Source: an uncultured Burkholderiaceae bacterium
Lineage (GTDB): Bacteria; Pseudomonadota; Gammaproteobacteria; Burkholderiales; Burkholderiaceae
Length of the DNA stretch: 64,000 bases
Assembly: GCA_937871985.1 (NCBI GenBank)
Contig: CALMPB010000383.1
Span: 9,254 to 73,253, forward strand
Reading direction: 5' to 3'
The position numbers and the translations under genes are program-made. This document shows positions 18,563 through 27,580 of this stretch, piece by piece. The notes under the pieces are model-generated. The model was given only the letters and a program-made list of their open reading frames with translations, was not told where the DNA came from and did not search any database. The number at the start of each line of letters is the position of its first letter. Positions within the stretch are counted from its first letter, which is position 1.

Positions 18563-21500
18563 TTAGAATCGCATTTTCATATACAGAGAACCGGCATTGT
18601 CGGCATAGCCCGAACCGTACTCTCCGTGGTAGCTAAGCCCCATGACAAGGTATTTCCCCAAGGTAACCTCGCCGCTGAGACCTGCGAGAAAGCTATCCTT
18701 CGCTATCGGCGCGCCGGCTATCGAGAACACGCCGCCGGCGCCTTCGATGAAGCTCATGGACCGGGTCGGGGAGCGATCGCCTCCCGCGTGGCGCCAGCCA
18801 AGGTCGGTGCGTATCGTAAGCGCCTTAGCCTTGTTGGGGAAGGTCAATGCCGAGCGCAAGCCCAGGGTATAGCTCGAAAGCGATGCCGTGCTTGCGCTTG
18901 AACCAAGCGCCGCATCGCCGCCCGACTCGTTGAATCCGTTCATGCGCTGGTCGAACCAGCTGATGTTGACATAGGGCTCGACGTTGTTGGCTTCGCCCCA
19001 CGGAATGGCATAGCCAAGATCTCCGAAAAGCTGCCACGTCGAACCGTGGTAACTCGCGCTCAGCTTCTGGCTTGCGCCAAGAGTTACATTACGGTTCGTT
19101 TCCACATCGTTCCGGGTATAGCCACCGCCCAGCAGCAAATTCAACTTGCCCATGCCAAGCTTCCAGCTGTTGCCGCCATACAAGGCGAAAGTGTAGTTGC
19201 CCAGCGTGCCATCGGAACTGCGATTCTTGATGGTGAAATCACCCGAGCTTATGCCACCGGCGGCACCCAACCGCCAACCACCGGCAATTCCCACATCGCC
19301 GCCGACCAGGAGCCGTGTCGTCGTATAGTGCGCCGACGCCGTGTTGCCATCGCCATCGAGGTCAATGCCAGCTGCATTGAGGCGCACCCAAACCGGATAG
19401 GCACTGGATTTTGGCTTCGTGGTTGACGGCGTGCCGTCGTCCGCCACCGTCAAATCGCCCGGCTGCATCCTTGCTCCAAGGTTTACGCGCATTTGAGACT
19501 GCAGCGCAGCATTGGTGGAAAGCATGTCCGAAAAAACCAGGGACCTGGCGGTCGCATGCACCTCACCGGAGAGTTGATCAAAGGCTCGCGTGGGGTCCGA
19601 GGAAAAGAATGCTTCGTCGGCCGTTGCATTTGCGCCTGCCACCGAAGCGGCGCCAAAGCCAGCGGAACGCTGGTTCGGGGTGAAACCCATCGTATTCAAA
19701 GCCTGGCGGTTGACCCCCATCCGGACAGCGACCGCGTTGTTCGAGTACAGCGTATCCATTGAAATAAGGGGATACGCGGTTCCTGTCCAGTTGGCGCTTG
19801 CAAATTCACCGTCCACCCCGCCCACCGCGGTCAATATCGTATAGTCGTGGTTCAAACGAAAACGGCCTTGGCCATTCTCTTCCGATACGACAAGACCTGT
19901 GTTGGCGATATTCGCCACACCCGAACCCGTCACTTCAAGCAGATCCGATTTGCCGGCTTCATTGATCTCCGCCTGATAGATAGAGCCTGGCTGCCAGTCG
20001 ATGCTATTGGTGCTGATTATGCCGACGGAGTTGCCGGGCTTGATGATCCCGCCATTTTTACTGGTCAGTTTGCCGCCGATCGCCCAATTGCCGCCTAGCG
20101 TTGCATCGTCGACGGTTACGTCTCCCGTGGCAATGATCCTCTGATCGATCGTTCCGCCGCTGGTAACCGCTTTTCCGTCGATGGAAAGACTTCCGATCGA
20201 GCTGCCGCCTTCGAAATGGATCTTTTGATTTCCACCATTGGTAGCAACATCGCGTACGCCGATCATCTTGCCGTCATAGGAAGCCAGGGCGCCGAGATTG
20301 ACATAGGTTCCCCCGTTACCAGAAAGAGCCGAGCCTAGATCGTCGATGATGTTGCCGGCCGTGACGGAGCCGTCCTGCAAGTCAAGATTGACTCTGCTGC
20401 TTCCGCTGTCGCCACTGCGGTTGACCTGCAGCAATGTGCCGTTGTTGTCGACCAAGGTAGCACCGCTGCCGACCACGATGTTTTGAGTCTGGTAGCCCCG
20501 ATCGAGCTTCGACGCCAAGCTCGCTCCAGTGGCGCTTACGGTGCTGTCCTTCAGGTACACATTGCCGCTGTTTTGCAGTTCGATACCGGCCGAGTTCTCG
20601 CCGGCGGCGGTCAAGTCGCTGCCGTTGACATAGAGACCGGAGACCTCGCGGTTGTGCCAGGATGTGTCGGATTGCACGCGAGCTGCCGCGGTTCCCTCGC
20701 CCGACACGTTTACCGTGCTGTTATTCAGGACAACCTTGCCGCCGTCTTCGGACACGACTCCATAACTTCCCTGGCCAGCGGTGGTCACCGTCGAGTCATC
20801 AACGAAAACCGCGCTTCGCTTGCCGTTTGCCTTTACAGCCACGGCCCCGGCGCCGGTTGTCGAAACCGTCGAACCAATCACGGCGATTTGCGAGGACAAG
20901 GCATGCCTGTCCCGGCCATGCCCATGGCTTGTTTCAGCCTGTTGGGCAAGCACCGCCGTGGCGTTTGTCCCTGAGGCACTGATGTCCACCCCATCGGCCA
21001 ATATACGTGCACCCGCAGCGCGAGCTCCCACGCTGCCGTCTCCAAGAGCCTCGACGCTGCCGCCGATCAGGGCGACTTTGGCGCCATTGCTGGCAGCCAC
21101 GCCTACCGACGGATCCGAACGGAAACGGCGTACGTTGGGTTCGCTGTCGCTGCCCGCCACAATGGTGCTGCCCACGCTGACAACGGAAGTGCCTCTACCG
21201 TCCGCCTGCAGGCCTACTCCTCTTGCATTCAGGTTGGAGTCTTTCAGATAAGCCTGGCCCGCGCCGCGCACATCAACGGCGACCCCATCACGGCCGCCAG
21301 CCGTCAAATCGGTGCCCATCATGACGGCAGCGCTGTCGTTCCCACTGATAGACACGGCGACGCCATGTGAACCGGTGGCCGCAACCGAGCCGCCGATGAC
21401 GCCCAGGTGAGCGCCCTTGCTGACGTCGATGCCCTCGCCGCTTCCCTGAACCTGGCTATTTACCAAAATGGCATTCGCGCCCTTGCTTATCCGCATGCTG

Positions 21501-23170
21501 GTGGAATCGTTCCCGGCGGCATCGATCTCTGTACCGAAAGCCGAGAACAACGAACCGCTGCCACTGACGACAACGCCAGTTGCCCCACGGCCACTGGCCT
21601 GAACGCTCCCGCCAACGAGCAGCGCCTTCCCTTTGTCTTCCACCAGAATTCCGGTCGCGGGATTCTGGTGGTAGCGATCCCGTCCGCTGGACTCAACCGC
21701 GACATCGACACCTATCCCGACGAACGCACTATCTTCGCCCTGGACCCCAACCCCAAGCCCCTTCGCGGTGATGGTCGAGCCAGCGACTATTGCATCGCCA
21801 CCGTTTTCGATGAGCACGGCCTGGCCGTTCCTGCCGCTGCTTTGCAGGCTGGAGCCCAGGACGACCGCATGACTGCCCCTGCCATCAACATCAAGCGCGA
21901 TCCCGCGCTCACCGCTTACCGATACATTGCTGCCCACGACCAAGGCATTGCCGCGATCATCGACCGCGATGCCTTTGCCATCCCTGCCTTTCGATTCCAC
22001 ATCGCCATGGCTCAGCCACAGGGAACCATCATCCTCCACTTTCAACCCCGTGGAATTGCTCCCTTTGGTAGAAACATGAATGGAATCCGCCACGACCCGG
22101 GAGTGCTTCCCGGATACCACTACGCCGTCTGCGGATCGCCCATTTGTCTGGATACTCGATTTTTCAATGGATGCAACGCCTCCGTTGCCTACGCTCACTC
22201 CATCCGAATTTTCACCGCGAGTCGAAATGTACGACCTGTCAACGGCAACGGAGGAACCCCGCCCCGAGACCTTGACACCGTCTGCGGATCGCCCACTTGT
22301 CTGGATGCTCGATTTCCCGATGAGTGCAGCGCCTCCGTTGTCTACGTTTACCCCATCCGAATCTTCGCCGCGAGTCAAAATACGCGACCTGTCAACAGCA
22401 GCGAAAGAGCCCCGCCCCGAGACATCGACACCGTCGGCGGATCGCCCATTCGTCTGGATGCCCGATTTTTCAATGAATGCAACGCCTCCGCTGCCTACGC
22501 TCACCCCATCCGAGCTTTCGCCGCGAGTCGAAATGCGCGACCTGTCAACGGTAACGGAAGAGCCCCGCCCCGAGACCTCTACGCCATCGGAGCGCTTGCC
22601 TTCACTCGTGATTTCCGTCCTGCGTAAAGTAACCTTTCCGCCATCAAGCGCCTGAACAACGTCGCTTTGGGAGCCGTAAGTGTGCAGTTTCGTTCCGTCG
22701 GCATGGATTTCCCCGCCTCGCTGGCTGGCCCTCAAAGCCGGTGAATTGCTGTTGTAGGTCGTGACCTTGCCGCCGTCGAGCGTCACCACGCTATCACGGC
22801 CATGGCGGCCGCGACCGCTATCTCCGGTTGCGCTGACCGCGGGCCCTTGCTGCGTGTTATGCCCGTGCTGCGCGCGGCTAGCCTCGATGTCGGCATTCTG
22901 CAAATTTATCTCGCCACCGCTATTGGCATTGACGAGATTGCCCGCCCGGCCTTTCACGCTGACGTTTTTGCCACTGATTTTCCCACCGCGCTTGGCTTCC
23001 AGGGAATTGTAGGACTTATGACTTTGAAGCGTCTTATGCTCCCAGCCGCTGGCCACGACATTGTGAGACACCGGCTCTGCATGCGCGGACGGAAACACAA
23101 CGAGCAAAGCGGCTGCCAGTGCCGACATGGCGACGGCGGGCGTGGTTTTAGATACAGTGAAGTCGGACAT
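18563..23170 (-). CDS. Giant pertactin-type autotransporter with beta-helix passenger
   Basis: A 1535-residue type Va autotransporter. The signal peptide ends at about residue 31 (VVFPSAHA-EP). The passenger is Gly/Ser/Asp-rich beta-helix, including three near-identical 51-residue repeats around residues 199-351. A junction region has SIYQAEINEAGKSDLLEVTGSG. The C-terminal barrel (about the last 270 residues) begins near YPVWVRLNAAGIDLDGDG and ends YMKMRF with terminal Phe. I chose ATG 23170 because GGGAG sits 7 nt upstream; the longer frame to 23218 adds 16 residues before the signal. No protease triad was recognised, so adhesion is a better guess than proteolysis. It is divergent from the wHTH regulator across an AT-rich spacer. 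Confidence 0.93.
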   Translation of the reverse strand: MSDFTVSKTTPAVAMSALAAALLVVFPSAHAEPVSHNVVASGWEHKTLQSHKSYNSLEAKRGGKISGKNVSVKGRAGNLVNANSGGEINLQNADIEASRAQHGHNTQQGPAVSATGDSGRGRHGRDSVVTLDGGKVTTYNSNSPALRASQRGGEIHADGTKLHTYGSQSDVVQALDGGKVTLRRTEITSEGKRSDGVEVSGRGSSVTVDRSRISTRGESSDGVSVGSGGVAFIEKSGIQTNGRSADGVDVSGRGSFAAVDRSRILTRGEDSDGVNVDNGGAALIGKSSIQTSGRSADGVKVSGRGSSVAVDRSYISTRGENSDGVSVGNGGVASIEKSSIQTNGRSADGVVVSGKHSRVVADSIHVSTKGSNSTGLKVEDDGSLWLSHGDVESKGRDGKGIAVDDRGNALVVGSNVSVSGERGIALDVDGRGSHAVVLGSSLQSSGRNGQAVLIENGGDAIVAGSTITAKGLGVGVQGEDSAFVGIGVDVAVESSGRDRYHQNPATGILVEDKGKALLVGGSVQASGRGATGVVVSGSGSLFSAFGTEIDAAGNDSTSMRISKGANAILVNSQVQGSGEGIDVSKGAHLGVIGGSVAATGSHGVAVSISGNDSAAVMMGTDLTAGGRDGVAVDVRGAGQAYLKDSNLNARGVGLQADGRGTSVVSVGSTIVAGSDSEPNVRRFRSDPSVGVAASNGAKVALIGGSVEALGDGSVGARAAGARILADGVDISASGTNATAVLAQQAETSHGHGRDRHALSSQIAVIGSTVSTTGAGAVAVKANGKRSAVFVDDSTVTTAGQGSYGVVSEDGGKVVLNNSTVNVSGEGTAAARVQSDTSWHNREVSGLYVNGSDLTAAGENSAGIELQNSGNVYLKDSTVSATGASLASKLDRGYQTQNIVVGSGATLVDNNGTLLQVNRSGDSGSSRVNLDLQDGSVTAGNIIDDLGSALSGNGGTYVNLGALASYDGKMIGVRDVATNGGNQKIHFEGGSSIGSLSIDGKAVTSGGTIDQRIIATGDVTVDDATLGGNWAIGGKLTSKNGGIIKPGNSVGIISTNSIDWQPGSIYQAEINEAGKSDLLEVTGSGVANIANTGLVVSEENGQGRFRLNHDYTILTAVGGVDGEFASANWTGTAYPLISMDTLYSNNAVAVRMGVNRQALNTMGFTPNQRSAGFGAASVAGANATADEAFFSSDPTRAFDQLSGEVHATARSLVFSDMLSTNAALQSQMRVNLGARMQPGDLTVADDGTPSTTKPKSSAYPVWVRLNAAGIDLDGDGNTASAHYTTTRLLVGGDVGIAGGWRLGAAGGISSGDFTIKNRSSDGTLGNYTFALYGGNSWKLGMGKLNLLLGGGYTRNDVETNRNVTLGASQKLSASYHGSTWQLFGDLGYAIPWGEANNVEPYVNISWFDQRMNGFNESGGDAALGSSASTASLSSYTLGLRSALTFPNKAKALTIRTDLGWRHAGGDRSPTRSMSFIEGAGGVFSIAGAPIAKDSFLAGLSGEVTLGKYLVMGLSYHGEYGSGYADNAGSLYMKMRF
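22118..22576 (-). repeat. Three tandem 153-bp (51-codon) repeats in autotransporter passenger
   Basis: Three consecutive units each begin VSGRGS and contain AVDRSRIxTRGExSDGVxV and SIQTxGRSADGV. The period is exactly 153 bp, seen also from GCGGATCGCC recurring at 22131, 22284 and 22437. A diverged fourth unit follows. In-frame units of this similarity can change copy number by recombination. Confidence 0.9.
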
Positions 23171-23218
23171 CGGACGCTCCCATGCGCATGTGGATGCTTG
23201 GTTATTTGAAGTCAACAA

Positions 23219-23345
23219 GTGTGTTAAATTGATATCGGCACGTGATAGAAATTTAATAATTTATTATTTAATATCAATAAGTTGAATAAATTTCCTTGTC
23301 TCGCCTTGTTTCAGCGTGTTTAAATTATAAACACAATTGTGTTTT
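23219..23345. promoter_or_regulatory. AT-rich divergent control region with 16-bp palindrome
   Basis: AAACACAATTGTGTTT at 23329-23344 is a perfect palindrome 18 bp before the wHTH start codon. TTGATAT (23229-23235) and ATATCAA (23271-23277) bracket a very AT-rich block, of the sort bound by H-NS-like proteins. The palindrome core recurs at 24791-24808. It is a likely operator shared by the locus. Confidence 0.55.
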
Positions 23346-23362
23346 AAAGGGAGAGTGTTGCG

Positions 23363-24331
23363 ATGCAGCCACACGCCGTCGGGAACGAAGGGAATGAAAG
23401 GAAGGGAATCCTCGAAGGAGGCCCCATAGCCTCTTCAATGCAGAAGAGCCTCGAGGGCCAAATGGCGCAAAGGGGAAGGCCGGCTCTGGCTACGCCGTAT
23501 ACCTTCGCCAGTTTGGCCGCGCATGTTGCGCCTTACACATTTGCCAGCCTGGCCGCGCATTCAGGCAACCTGGAAGTCGCTTACCTGGCGCTCGAACCAG
23601 GAAATGCAGCGCGTCATGCCGACGACCTCCGGGCATTCGGCTTTACCGTCTCCGTCTACCCCAGCGTAACGGCCGCATGCGCATCCTTGCCTCCCGACAC
23701 AGCCATCTTGATCACCCTGCAGGCCGAGGGAGTCAATGTTCATCTCGCCGTCGCTCAATTGCGCTTGGCCTTTCCCCGCGCTGGCATAATCGTGATTGCG
23801 GATGCTCTGGATCGACTGTCGCGCGTGGGCGCAATGCTTTCCGGTGCCGATGCCTGTGTTGAAGCCATGCCCGAATCGCTCGAGCTGATGGCGGCACTGC
23901 TGGCTTCAAAACGCCGCATGCAAGCGGAAGACGTGCCTCAAAAGAATGATGCCGTTCCCCATGCGATGGCCCAGGCAAACCGGAGTCAAAGCGATGGAAC
24001 CGCCGAGGCAGCGCTCAGGCCCGCCTCCGCAATTCAATGGCATCTGGAGAATAACGACCGGATTCTGGTGGCGCCCAACGGCGCACGGATGGAGTTGAAC
24101 GGTTCGGAACGAAAGATCATGGTTCAGTTTCTCAGTAGCCCCAAAGATCCACTGACCCGTATCGGACAAGGCGCATCGTACGATCCGCACAGTGGCAAGA
24201 TCACCCGAGGCCTGGACGTCGCGATCAGCAGACTCAGGCGAAAGGCTGCCGCACACGCAATTCATTTGCCCATACGCAGCATCAGGGGGCAAGGCTATGT
24301 CTTCGCAGGCGACGAGGCTGAAAGACCATAA
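23363..24331 (+). CDS. Winged-helix (OmpR-type) regulator with degenerate receiver domain
   Basis: A 322-residue protein with GGGAGAG about 7 nt upstream. Residues 70-185 have the length and secondary-structure rhythm of a response-regulator receiver, but the phosphoacceptor strand reads DTAILITLQAEG with no Asp, so control by phosphorylation is unlikely. Residues 225-318 form the DNA-binding domain: RILVAPNGARMELNGSERK, GLDVAISRLRRKA and the wing SIRGQGYVF. Residues 45-66 hold an exact duplication of PYTFASLAAH separated by VA. It is divergent from the autotransporter operon and is its obvious candidate regulator. Confidence 0.82.
   Translation: MQPHAVGNEGNERKGILEGGPIASSMQKSLEGQMAQRGRPALATPYTFASLAAHVAPYTFASLAAHSGNLEVAYLALEPGNAARHADDLRAFGFTVSVYPSVTAACASLPPDTAILITLQAEGVNVHLAVAQLRLAFPRAGIIVIADALDRLSRVGAMLSGADACVEAMPESLELMAALLASKRRMQAEDVPQKNDAVPHAMAQANRSQSDGTAEAALRPASAIQWHLENNDRILVAPNGARMELNGSERKIMVQFLSSPKDPLTRIGQGASYDPHSGKITRGLDVAISRLRRKAAAHAIHLPIRSIRGQGYVFAGDEAERP
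23495..23560 (+). repeat. Duplicated decapeptide PYTFASLAAH within regulator
   Basis: Codons 45-54 and 57-66 encode identical decapeptides separated by Val-Ala. Seven of the ten codon pairs differ, all synonymously. Confidence 0.9.
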
Positions 24332-24387
24332 TGCGCTATATACGCCGGCAGTCGCCTGAGCCGGTTCTTATATTGCTTCCTATACGC

Positions 24388-24711
24388 CTATTTTCCTTGG
24401 TGTTCCGATGAAAGCCTGTCCGCCAGGATTTCTATCTTTGTATTCAATAAGGTCATGGATTCAATGCACAGCGAGATAAGATCATCGGTCTGTATGTGGT
24501 CAATCAACGAATTTTCGCTGCTCCCATCTTCAGACAGCCCATGATTGCGCACAACGCTCAGCAGCGAAGCTACACCGCATGCGAGGGTACGCGAGGATTC
24601 AAGCGCGGATAATAGAGGCATCGCATCGATTTCGTTCCGTTTTGCGGCTTCGTATATCGTCTCATCAAACCGTCTTGCATAGAAATAAGGTATATGCTTC
24701 TCAGGTTCCAT
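24388..24711 (-). CDS. Small hypothetical protein
   Basis: A 107-residue soluble, acidic, helical protein that I do not recognise. It opens MEPEKHIPYFYARRFDETIYEAAK and has two predicted amphipathic helices (about 30-55 and 75-105). There is no signal peptide or membrane segment. The ribosome site is weak. A 40-bp palindrome lies 69 bp upstream and shares its core with the operator before the wHTH gene, so the two may be co-regulated. A fully unknown gene; moderately likely to be real because codon use is even and the start lies just after a regulatory element. Confidence 0.5.
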   Translation of the reverse strand: MEPEKHIPYFYARRFDETIYEAAKRNEIDAMPLLSALESSRTLACGVASLLSVVRNHGLSEDGSSENSLIDHIQTDDLISLCIESMTLLNTKIEILADRLSSEHQGK

Positions 24712-24779
24712 TTTTCGTTCAAAAGGTGGTGGACAGCATGACGTTTTTGTACGAGTAATTCAGTGATGTTAACCGTATC

Positions 24780-24819
24780 CAAGTAAAAAATAAACACAAC
24801 TGTGTTTATTTTTTACTTG
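24780..24819. promoter_or_regulatory. 40-bp near-perfect palindrome, second copy of the AAACACAxxTGTGTTT operator
   Basis: Two 19-bp arms pair perfectly around a central AC. The core AAACACAACTGTGTTT differs from the 23329-23344 palindrome at one central base. It lies between the XRE gene and the small unknown gene, upstream of the latter. It could also act as a cruciform or terminator, but the shared core argues for a protein-binding site. Confidence 0.6.
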
Positions 24820-24963
24820 CTCATGGGATCAATCGAGCCGGTGATCCTTCAAAATTCAAAGAGTTTGTCGCCAAGTCGGGCCTAAATTGCCAAGAGAGGC
24901 CCGCCGCTCATGGGCGTCGCTAGAATAACCTGATATATCTTGGCGCGCTGAACAATATCGTCG

Positions 24964-25350
24964 TCACGCGCGGCGTGATCGGATAAACGTTTCCACCATA
25001 GAGCCCAGTATCCGCTTTTCAGCCGGAGACAGAGCCATGAATTCCTCGAAGCTTACCCCGTGAAAAGGCCAGACCATCGTCGATGCATCGCGGTCTTTTA
25101 CCTTCGACGGTTTGCGCAGCCCATCATTGTCGGACTTCTTCACCGACCCCGAGCCCTGTCTCAGCCATTCCGGTGTTACTTTCAGCGCGCGAGCCAGCTT
25201 GATGAGGGCTGCACTGGTGGGTTCTGTACGCTGTCCGCTTTCATAATTTCCTATTGCGCTTTGCGTCAACCCACTTGCCAATGCAAGTTCTTTTTGCGTC
25301 CAGCCATAGCGCACCCGGACTTCACGCACCCGTTGGCCAAATGTTTCCAT
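24964..25350 (-). CDS. XRE-family helix-turn-helix regulator
   Basis: A 128-residue protein with an N-terminal Cro/CI HTH at about residues 5-62: VREVRVRYGWTQKELALASG, LTQSAIGNYESGQRTEPT and KLARALKVTPEWLRQG. A linker follows, then a short C-terminal helix (SPAEKRILGSMVETF) likely for dimerisation. Cro/CI proteins bind palindromes, so it is a candidate binder for the repeated AAACACA-TGTGTTT element. A dyad TGATG-TTAAG-CATCA (25373-25387) 23 bp upstream of its start suggests self-control. Confidence 0.88.
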   Translation of the reverse strand: METFGQRVREVRVRYGWTQKELALASGLTQSAIGNYESGQRTEPTSAALIKLARALKVTPEWLRQGSGSVKKSDNDGLRKPSKVKDRDASTMVWPFHGVSFEEFMALSPAEKRILGSMVETFIRSRRA

Positions 25351-25942
25351 TCTTCTTATGATTTCCTGTCCATGATGTTAAGCATCAGAAATTCCGTGCG
25401 TTGCCACCAATGAGTTAAATACACGCAGTTATGAAACATTTACACGATCGAATTTATAAGTTGTCGCGGCTGGAAGCTTATCCTATATGTCCAAACACAA
25501 ATTATAAGCGTGTAAGTATCTGTTAGCGCTCATGTGCCCGAACCACCACGGCGAATGAGTGCATAGAGCCAGAGCGGCCGTATACCCGCCACATCGCGTA
25601 CCTCGACCGGCCCAAGGCTTAGCGTCGAAAGCTTTTACAATCCTAAAGCCAAAAGAATACGATATGAGAAAGTATCGAAGGCGCCTCAACCGACCGGACT
25701 CCGCCAAATTCAGGCTTCGTGTCTGCTTCGCCTCTTTTCAAGAACGTAGAGGCGCTTGGAAGCGGATGCTGGCTGATACGCCTTCATTCCAGCGAGGCCA
25801 AAGCCGAGCATTCCACCTGCTGGAACCGCAAAGAATCGTCATGCCCTGGGCTTCAGTTTTAACATGCCTGGCCGTTGGGAATTGTCAAAAAATGACAATT
25901 CGCCTTTTTGTCGTCTCATTCTTGCGGCCGCGCGAGAGCGAC
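25351..25942. other. 592-bp region without a recognisable gene
   Basis: Lower-GC sequence between the XRE start and the ABC permease stop. No frame shows a family I recognise. It holds the XRE dyad (25373-25387) and an inverted repeat, GAATTGTCA (25879-25887), AAAAA, TGACAATTC (25893-25901), followed by TTTTT at 25904. On the plus strand the latter looks like a rho-independent terminator. The remainder may be eroded coding sequence. Confidence 0.5.
25879..25908 (+). terminator. Hairpin plus T-run near end of ABC operon
   Basis: A 9-bp stem GAATTGTCA/TGACAATTC with a 5-A loop, then GCCTTTTT on the plus strand. It lies 42 bp beyond the leftward permease stop, so it could serve leftward transcripts as a plain hairpin, but the T-run points rightward. 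Confidence 0.4.
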
Positions 25943-26719
25943 TCATTTCCACGGCAGCACCCGCCGCTCGATTTCCTTGAGGATGAACGTCGTCACCAGG
26001 CCGATCAAAGTGATCAAGATGATGCCGACAAACATTTCCTCGATATGCATCACCTCGAAGGAGGTCCAGATCAGATATCCGATGCCGGCCTGCGCGGCCA
26101 CGAACTCCGCCGCCACGATCAGTATCAACGCGACGCCGATGGCAAGCCGCAAACCGACGAAAATGGATGGCAACGCCCCAGGAATGACCACCCGGAGAAA
26201 TAGTTTGATTTTCGAGGCGCGATAGTTCTTGGCGACGTCGAAATAGATATCGCTGATCGACATGACGCCAGCCATGGTGTTGATGAGCACGATGAACACG
26301 ACGGCAAATGCAATGATGAAGATCTTGGACGCTTCTCCCAGGCCAAAGAACACCATGACCAAGGGCAGTAATGAGATCTTTGGAATCGGATAAACGGCGG
26401 CCACGACGGGATCGAGCGCGGCACGAAGCCATCGGGACAGCCCCATCAAGACGCCGAGCGCGACTCCGATGACGGAACCAATGGCGAAGCCGCTACCGAT
26501 CCGAATGAAACTGGCTTTCAAATTGACCATCAGCGTACCGTCCATCGTCATCTCGTACGCGGTTTTCGCAATGCTCGAGGGTGTAGGAACGAAACGCTGG
26601 TCGAGCACGCCAAAAGTGCCCAGCAATTGCCAGATCAACAACAGGATAACAGGCGACAAAACACCGATTATCCTCTCTTGCGCGGCTATGCTGATGCGTT
26701 GGGGTTTGTCTTTTCTCAT
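25943..26719 (-). CDS. ABC transporter permease (NitT/TauT/SsuC type)
   Basis: A 258-residue, about six-helix inner-membrane permease of the BPD_transp_1 fold. The coupling-helix region reads AKNYRASKIKLFLRVVIPGALPSIFVGLRLAIG, typical of SsuC/TauC. It is the last gene of the leftward operon that starts with the gamma-glutamyltransferase-like gene, 3 bp after the ATPase. It forms the channel for whatever the upstream binding protein delivers. Confidence 0.92.
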   Translation of the reverse strand: MRKDKPQRISIAAQERIIGVLSPVILLLIWQLLGTFGVLDQRFVPTPSSIAKTAYEMTMDGTLMVNLKASFIRIGSGFAIGSVIGVALGVLMGLSRWLRAALDPVVAAVYPIPKISLLPLVMVFFGLGEASKIFIIAFAVVFIVLINTMAGVMSISDIYFDVAKNYRASKIKLFLRVVIPGALPSIFVGLRLAIGVALILIVAAEFVAAQAGIGYLIWTSFEVMHIEEMFVGIILITLIGLVTTFILKEIERRVLPWK

Positions 26720-26722
26720 GAA

Positions 26723-27502
26723 TCAGCTCTCCGAGTGTTGCGCTTTGCGGATATCGGCTTCGAGCATAGACCAAATATGGTGCGCCATATCGGCATAGCC
26801 CGGCTCCGCCTGGATATCGAACGTATCGCGAGGCCGCGGAAAAGGCACGTCGATAATTTCCGATATACGCCCCGGAGCGCTGCCCATGATAGCTATGCGA
26901 TCCCCTAGAAATATGGCTTCGTCGATGCTATGCGTGATGTAGACCACACTTTTCTTGTTTTCTTCCCATATCTGGACAAGCTCACGCTGCAGCATGATCT
27001 TGTTCTGAGCGTCCAGCGCCGCGAACGGCTCGTCCATCAACAAAACTTCGGGATTGTTCACAAAAGCCCTTACCAGGCTGACGCGCTGGCGCATGCCACC
27101 CGACAACTGCGACGGATAATAGTCCTCGAAAGCAGCCAGGCCGACTTTCTGTAGAAACGAGCGGACCAGCTCGTTGCGTTTTACCAAGGGAACTCCGGCC
27201 ATCTCCAAGCCAAAACCGGCGTTCTGAAGCACCGTCATCCACGGAAACAGAGCATGCTCCTGGAACACCATGGACGTCACCGCCCTGGATCGGTCGTCAT
27301 GGCGGATGCTGATGTTCCCGGAGGTGTAGGTTTCCAGGTCGGCCATTATCCGCAACAACGTGCTTTTTCCGCATCCGCTGGGGCCGACAATGCAAAGAAA
27401 CTCGCCGTCGTCCACGTTGACACTAATATTGTCCAGAACCTTGACGCCCCCTCCCTTTTTTGTCCAAAACGTTTTATCAAGGTTCTCTATCTTAATTTTC
27501 AT
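26723..27502 (-). CDS. ABC transporter ATP-binding protein (NitT/TauT/SsuB type)
   Basis: A 259-residue ATPase with Walker A GPSGCGKST, Q-loop VFQEHALFPW, signature LSGGMRQR, Walker B LLMDEPFAALD and H-loop YITHSIDEA. It is translationally close to the permease and energises uptake of the operon's substrate. Confidence 0.94.
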   Translation of the reverse strand: MKIKIENLDKTFWTKKGGGVKVLDNISVNVDDGEFLCIVGPSGCGKSTLLRIMADLETYTSGNISIRHDDRSRAVTSMVFQEHALFPWMTVLQNAGFGLEMAGVPLVKRNELVRSFLQKVGLAAFEDYYPSQLSGGMRQRVSLVRAFVNNPEVLLMDEPFAALDAQNKIMLQRELVQIWEENKKSVVYITHSIDEAIFLGDRIAIMGSAPGRISEIIDVPFPRPRDTFDIQAEPGYADMAHHIWSMLEADIRKAQHSES

Positions 27503-27580
27503 GTTGACACGCCTATTTCGATTGCAGCGCCGCGCGAACGAAGTTGATTATCGCCAGCGCAAGGCTCCCCGACTTACGTC

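Noticed and set aside
22118..22576. CRISPR-like regular repeats
   Set aside because: The period is 153 bp, in frame and coding; there are no short identical repeats with unique spacers.
21407..22627. 406-codon plus-strand open frame
   Set aside because: Antisense to the autotransporter repeats; its apparent repeats only mirror the passenger repeats.
24570..24797. 75-codon minus-strand frame starting inside the 40-bp palindrome
   Set aside because: It overlaps the 107-residue frame, starts within the likely operator and has no ribosome site.
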